64,000 nucleotides of DNA from Owenia fusiformis (Eukaryota; Annelida; Polychaeta; Sabellida; Oweniidae), in the NCBI GenBank assembly GCA_903813345.2, contig CAIIXF020000006.1, positions 29,581,936 to 29,645,935 on the forward strand, given 5' to 3'. Made by a program: the position numbers and the translations under genes. The notes beneath the pieces are model-generated. The model saw only the letters and a program-made list of their open reading frames with translations, ran no database searches and was not told where the DNA came from. Shown one piece after another: positions 59,438 through 64,000 of the stretch (within the stretch, counting starts at the first letter, position 1; each line of letters opens with the position of its first letter).

Positions 59438-62400
59438 TCATGGACAGTCCTCGACGTAACATGGTCGCACCTGCACTCTATCGTCACATTTGCGAACCTG
59501 CTCTCCATAAAGTTCTAGTTCTTCAACTTTTTTGATGCCTTGCCAGTCAATATATAGAAAGAATACACCAGTAAACATATCAGTCATTGCCACAACGCCT
59601 GTAATTAATTCAAACTGTTACTGTAATTCAAATCTAGTGGATCTGCCATGGAAAAACTGGAACGGATCGTTTATGTAGTTAGTTGTATGGCACTACAGTT
59701 ATTAGTTTCAATGAAAAATGACCTCTGCATTTCAATATTAAACTAATCACTAAAAAATTTCTCTCAACCTATCATCGAAAAATGATTGCAAATTCATAAG
59801 TTAAATTCGACAACACTTTTTAATCTAAGGGTCAATGCTTCAAACATTCTCGAAACATGCCTGGGAACAAGGAGTTGCGATTCCAGACTCAACTAGGGCC
59901 ATCACATTTAGAGGATTGGTTGAAATGAATAGCTTTATGAATGTATTTTTCCATAGCATTGGTTTAATTGATGAAACGGACTAAGAAAACCCAACCTGAC
60001 GGCAAAAACGGATAAACGCTCCATGCACCAGCAAACCCTTCAGCCTCTGGTACTACGTCATCAATTGCGAATCCATCAAAATGAGCAACTTCTCTCAGCT
60101 CTACGTTGTCCTCGCCAATCCTTAAAACACGGACCCCTGCCTCATAGTTGGCTTGATAAAGATAGTTCCCCTTCACGAAGTTGTTGTGGTCGATACTCTC
60201 CTGAGAGGCTACGTGAATCTTTTTTAAAACTGGATTCTCCAAATCTGATAGGTCGTAGATGAACGTTCGAGCATGCCTGCAATATGAAACATTGAGGATG
60301 AATTCATAAGTCGGAAATTGCTCTAGGATTTTCTGTCCTTTTATAAAAGAAACATCTATCACGCCTAACTAGAAACATCAGCAATAACCTAATCGATTCT
60401 GACGAAGATACTCATACTATGGTGTGACAGAGTTGGATCTTCTTTTTAACCAGCGTCAGATATGCAATGAACTAGGAGCGTAAACGAAGATACTTTTTTA
60501 ATACAGAGACAAGGGATAAAAATCACAGATAAATTAACTCTTGAAGTTCAGAAGTCAACCCCTACACAAACGCGAACGAGACTTTGTTTTGACGTTTTCA
60601 TATTCATTGACTATTCACATATCATACATACTGGTCGTTGACGATGTCTTGATCTGATTCGTCATTCAAGTACATGAATCTGTGATCCTCAGAGAGCCAA
60701 GTCTGAAAAGATAATGTCGTCTTACCAAGTTGTTATTTGCAATCAAAACCAGATTGAATTTTCCTTGTCCAGAACATACATGAACTGATGTTCTGTCAAT
60801 CTCACAACCTCAACAAATGCCTGGATTTGAGAAGATCATTATTTGTAAACACTTTTTATAGGAGCTTTGCGTTTGACTGTTTGATAGAGTGAAAGACAAA
60901 CCAATGCATGTCTAATATACAGATAGGTAGTCATCATTTTTCTGAACATCATTAGAAAGAACATAATCTCAAATGGTTGTCCGGGGTACAAAAAAATTTC
61001 AAATAATCATGTTGCACTTTCGCTCATGTGTTTAATCACATTTAATATCAATGTGATTAGGAATCTAAGTTAGCATTCCCGAATTCAACTGCTGGCTAAC
61101 GGTTTAAACTACTTTTTCATGGCAAACTCATTTAAATATAAATGGAACAGTGGCAGGTACAATTCATATTTAAATGAGTAGGTCATATAAAATAAAACGT
61201 TAGTCCGTCAGCCGACAGCCGGCAGTTGAATTCGCGAATGCAAGCTAAAAACGGAGACAGGGAGGCATTGAACCTTTGAACATAAAGGATGCAAACCTGA
61301 TGTGTGTACTTGGCGAGGTCATACGTAGTTCTAGTAATCACTTTTGTGTTCAACCCATGATCAGTGACATCTATGATAGAGAATGAGTCAAAGTCACACG
61401 AAAAGCAGAGTTCTCGTCCACTAAAATGAAAATTATTGATTTTAAGAATGACAAAGGAAGAGTGCATGTTAAATGACAGATAGGATATGTATGAGTTATA
61501 ATATTGTACGAAAGAAATCCGATCCTCAAAAATAGACAGAAATTCAAGATTCTGAAAATTACAGTTTTGAACGTTTTTCGACTACTTTACTCATAATATA
61601 ACATATCAAAACAATAATCATAGAGTCACACCAAGGCGATTAGCCTATTTTATAGCAATAGACACTTACTAGTATCTTTTGTCAGGGCCTCTGTATATTA
61701 CACATTGTGCATCGTGCGCTCCAGCATTACCTAGTTCATCTTTATTCTCCGTGGCGTTCACACAACCAACGAACTTAGGATCTCCGGGAATATTTGCATC
61801 AATGATATGTAGACCTGCGTAAAACAATTTCATGAAAAGGGGTGTGGATTTCACACTGATGTTAAACCGACTGACGTCAGCGTTTGGCGCCTACATAATT
61901 GCTTTAGTTTTGCAATAACAAAAAAGACGTGGATACATTTTGTCATTTCATTGAAAACGATTTCATAAAAATGCTTGTTGATGTCAAACTCAGGGGCGGA
62001 TCTGGGAATCAACAAGGGGGGGCCCAAATTTCAAGTCAGAGAAAAAAACGTCCGCGCTTGCGCGTAAAAAAATTTTGGGCCCCTAAAACCCAAAAGTGGG
62101 CCCAAATTTTGAAATTTTGAGGCCCGTTTTCTTCAAAATTTGGCCTGAAATTAAAAAATAAGGCCTAAAAAGGCCCAGTAATGACCAAAAAGGCCCACTT
62201 TTTGGGGCCTGAAGGCCTTTTTTGGCCCAACATTTTTTTTGGGCCCAATTTTTTTTCTGGGCTCACCCAAGGGGGGGGGGCCCGGGCCAGTGAAACTAAT
62301 ATTTCAAAACAGATTGACGTCGGCGTTTGGCGTCCGTAACGAATTGTTACACGTTTGCAGTTGCAGCCAGGTGGTGTTCTAGATGTTTATCTGATCTAGA

Positions 62401-63897
62401 GCCTCTTATTAGAAAGGCTAGATCAGTCGGTGATTATGTCTTGTGAAAAGTGTGCAAACGGTTTTCTCCTTTTGGAATACGAAGCCAATGGTAAAATACC
62501 AAAAAAGGTTACATCTAACATCTAAAAGTACATCGGTCATAAGGAAAACAAACCCCAACTATCCCAAATCATACACCAACGTAAAAAGAAACAGTGCCTT
62601 ATACCCCCTTCCCAACCATACTGTAAGTACCAAAATCACGATCAGATTAAACTATTTTCAGAGGAGAAAGATTTCGTACCTGTGCAGTTGGCATAATAAG
62701 ATCGTTTCTTATCAAAATTGATAGGATTATCAGATGGTGTAGCGTATAAGTATCCGGTCTCTGTGTTAGATATCAGATTGTGACAGGCTCCAATCACATT
62801 CAACACGCCATCAGCTTCCATGTAACTGAACTGTTTCTTCCCTCTGACTCTCGTAAGATCAAAATACTGTAAACCATGATCCCTGGCTTCCGAGACGACA
62901 TACATGTAGTTTCCAATCGTTTTAATGTCACTCCACGTACCGGACTCTATTCCGAAGAAGGGCCATTTGTACGCTGTATTGTGGGGTACGTTGGCGACAA
63001 GTAGGGGGTTCCTACCATTGTTTACTCGTATGATAGATGTGTGGGTAACCGTCCCCGCCAGGATGTATTCATCGTATGTGAGTGGGTCTACCCAGCCCCA
63101 CATATCATTCACCATTGTGTTTCTATAATAAAATTCGACCAAACTACAGGGTGATCCAAAAGATGTATACATTTCTGACATGATTGCTGGACAGGCAATC
63201 TCCGAGCCTTTCGTCCAGTGCAATCCGTACGCAACGAACGAAATGAATTTTGAGAATGCTGAACAGGGTCATTACAATCTTCAATGTGCGATCGGAGTTG
63301 CCACGGTGATTTTGCACCAAGAGGCTTGAATCGAGGACATTACAAACTGTTGAGGTGTGGAAAAACATACACTACACAAAACATGTTTAAAGTCAGGTCG
63401 ATGATATATTACTCTGATAACATTTGTCGATTTTATTTTCCAAATTATTTCAAGAAAAACTACTTACTCAGTTACCGTGTCGTTAGGAATAGTTACGTTA
63501 AGATCGATGAGACTTATGAAGCTGGCTTGGTCTATATTGAAACATGGCCTGTCGAAAGCAAAACCTAAAATGTCAAAACGTGCATTGATCATTTCATTTA
63601 ATATATTCGGGAGTAATTCATTTTTAAGCTTAATATGTAAAAGGTTCTGGGAAGTTATAAAAATCGGTCGCATGTGTAGACAGATAGACAAACGAACGGT
63701 CAGAGCCTAAAAAGGCGGTTGAGGTCCCATCGATTAGTCAAATGTTCGTCGTTGGGTCATTTTCCAAACGCAAACGTATTCAAATGTTGACTCACCATCT
63801 ATACAAGGTACAAAACCCTCTGAAGGTTTAGCAATACAAACGTTGTTTCTCAAACAATCGATATGTTTCTTCCATGATTCCATTTTTCTTTCCTTAA
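59438..63897 (-). CDS. Secreted LVIVD-repeat, choice-of-anchor-B-like protein (5' end outside window)
   Basis: Eight exons join in frame: 63897-63796, 63564-63468, 63122-62680, 61814-61670, 61420-61297, 60702-60632, 60276-59996, 59598-59438 (TGA), about 473 residues. The first exon here starts with two bases of a split codon, so at least one exon (probably with the signal peptide) lies beyond 64000. The N-terminus has PCIDG-A-x4-PC cysteines and IDLNVTI. It is followed by repeated beta-propeller blades of the LVIVD type: NDMWGWVDP, THTSIIRV, GLQYFDLTR, GLHIIDANIPGDP, FSIIDVTD, TFIYDLSDLENP, GVRVLRI. HDAQCVIY, HTHQ-like and DHNNFV motifs match the bacterial and animal 'choice-of-anchor B' proteins. 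The biochemical role of the family is unknown; secretion and a beta-propeller fold are inferred. The strong donor GTAAGT at 63467 was preferred over GTAACT because only it keeps frame. Confidence 0.85.
61991..62289. mobile_element. hAT-like MITE, CAGGGGCGGATC family, 3'-truncated copy
   Basis: Close to the copy at 56836-57169 over about 290 bases (CAGGGGCGGATCTGGGAA start, CGCGCTTGCGCG, AGGCCC runs), but ends in GGGCCCGGGCC without the right terminus. It lies in an intron of the LVIVD gene. Confidence 0.85.
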
Positions 63898-64000
63898 CTA
63901 AAGAAACAAAATAAGGAGATACATTAATTTTGCCAGGATTTAATAAAAAACAACTTATTACATTCTTTGTAATTTTTCGATATCATTATGGTTTGCGGCT

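Noticed and set aside
60023-60262. Plus-strand open frame
   Set aside because: Antisense shadow of the LVIVD gene exon at 60276-59996.
63477-63710. Plus-strand open frame
   Set aside because: Antisense to the LVIVD exon at 63564-63468, whose splice phases and motif support the minus strand.
1-64000. tRNA and rRNA genes
   Set aside because: I looked for the tRNA B-box (GGTTCGAATCC-like) on both strands and saw no convincing cloverleaf; no rRNA-like stretch was recognised. A covariance-model scan would decide.

Overview
This is AT-rich nuclear DNA from an animal, most likely a marine invertebrate. All but one of the well-supported genes are split by GT-AG introns, coding exons stand out against AT-rich introns, and the proteins are animal families (MFHAS1/ROCO, NXPE, LMF2, GAPVD1). 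The many short inverted-repeat transposons (MITEs), two minisatellite arrays and a family D 'choice-of-anchor B'-type secreted protein suggest a spiralian or another non-vertebrate bilaterian. The sequence alone does not let me name a phylum.

Layout. 1.7-5.0 kb (-): an MFHAS1-like LRR-ROC-COR protein, with promoter motifs at 5.4 kb and two candidate distal first exons at 7.2 and 9.4 kb. 11.3-13.1 kb (-): an NXPE/PC-esterase family membrane protein on one coding exon. 17.3-22.1 kb (+): the C-terminal ten exons of lipase maturation factor 2; I could not find its N-terminal exons. 25.9-29.8 kb: two minisatellites that share a core in opposite orientation, with an OTU-protease exon between them. 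30.8-35.1 kb (+): a six-exon gene that joins an m6A-reading YTH domain to an RlaP/YcgL-type nucleotidyltransferase. This is the most unusual gene in the window. 36.3-38.3 kb (-): a small five-exon protein of axonemal style with an RFX X-box about 50 bp upstream. 42.6-54.9 kb (-): a complete 21-coding-exon GAPVD1 (RasGAP + VPS9, Rab5 GEF). 59.4-63.9 kb (-): a secreted LVIVD-repeat 'choice-of-anchor B' type protein whose 5' end lies outside the window.

The genes do not form an operon or one pathway. They are ordinary single animal genes: endocytosis (GAPVD1), ER lipase folding (LMF2), small-GTPase signalling (ROCO), cilia (X-box gene), secreted or membrane proteins (NXPE, LVIVD), and an RNA-directed candidate (YTH-nucleotidyltransferase). 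The YTH gene and the X-box gene converge tail to tail, with poly(A) signals about 30 bp apart. Mobile DNA is nearly all non-autonomous: pogo/Tc1-like, hAT-like and TTAA-flanked MITEs, and one LINE 3' remnant. An intron of the YTH gene also holds a perfect 62-bp-arm hairpin.
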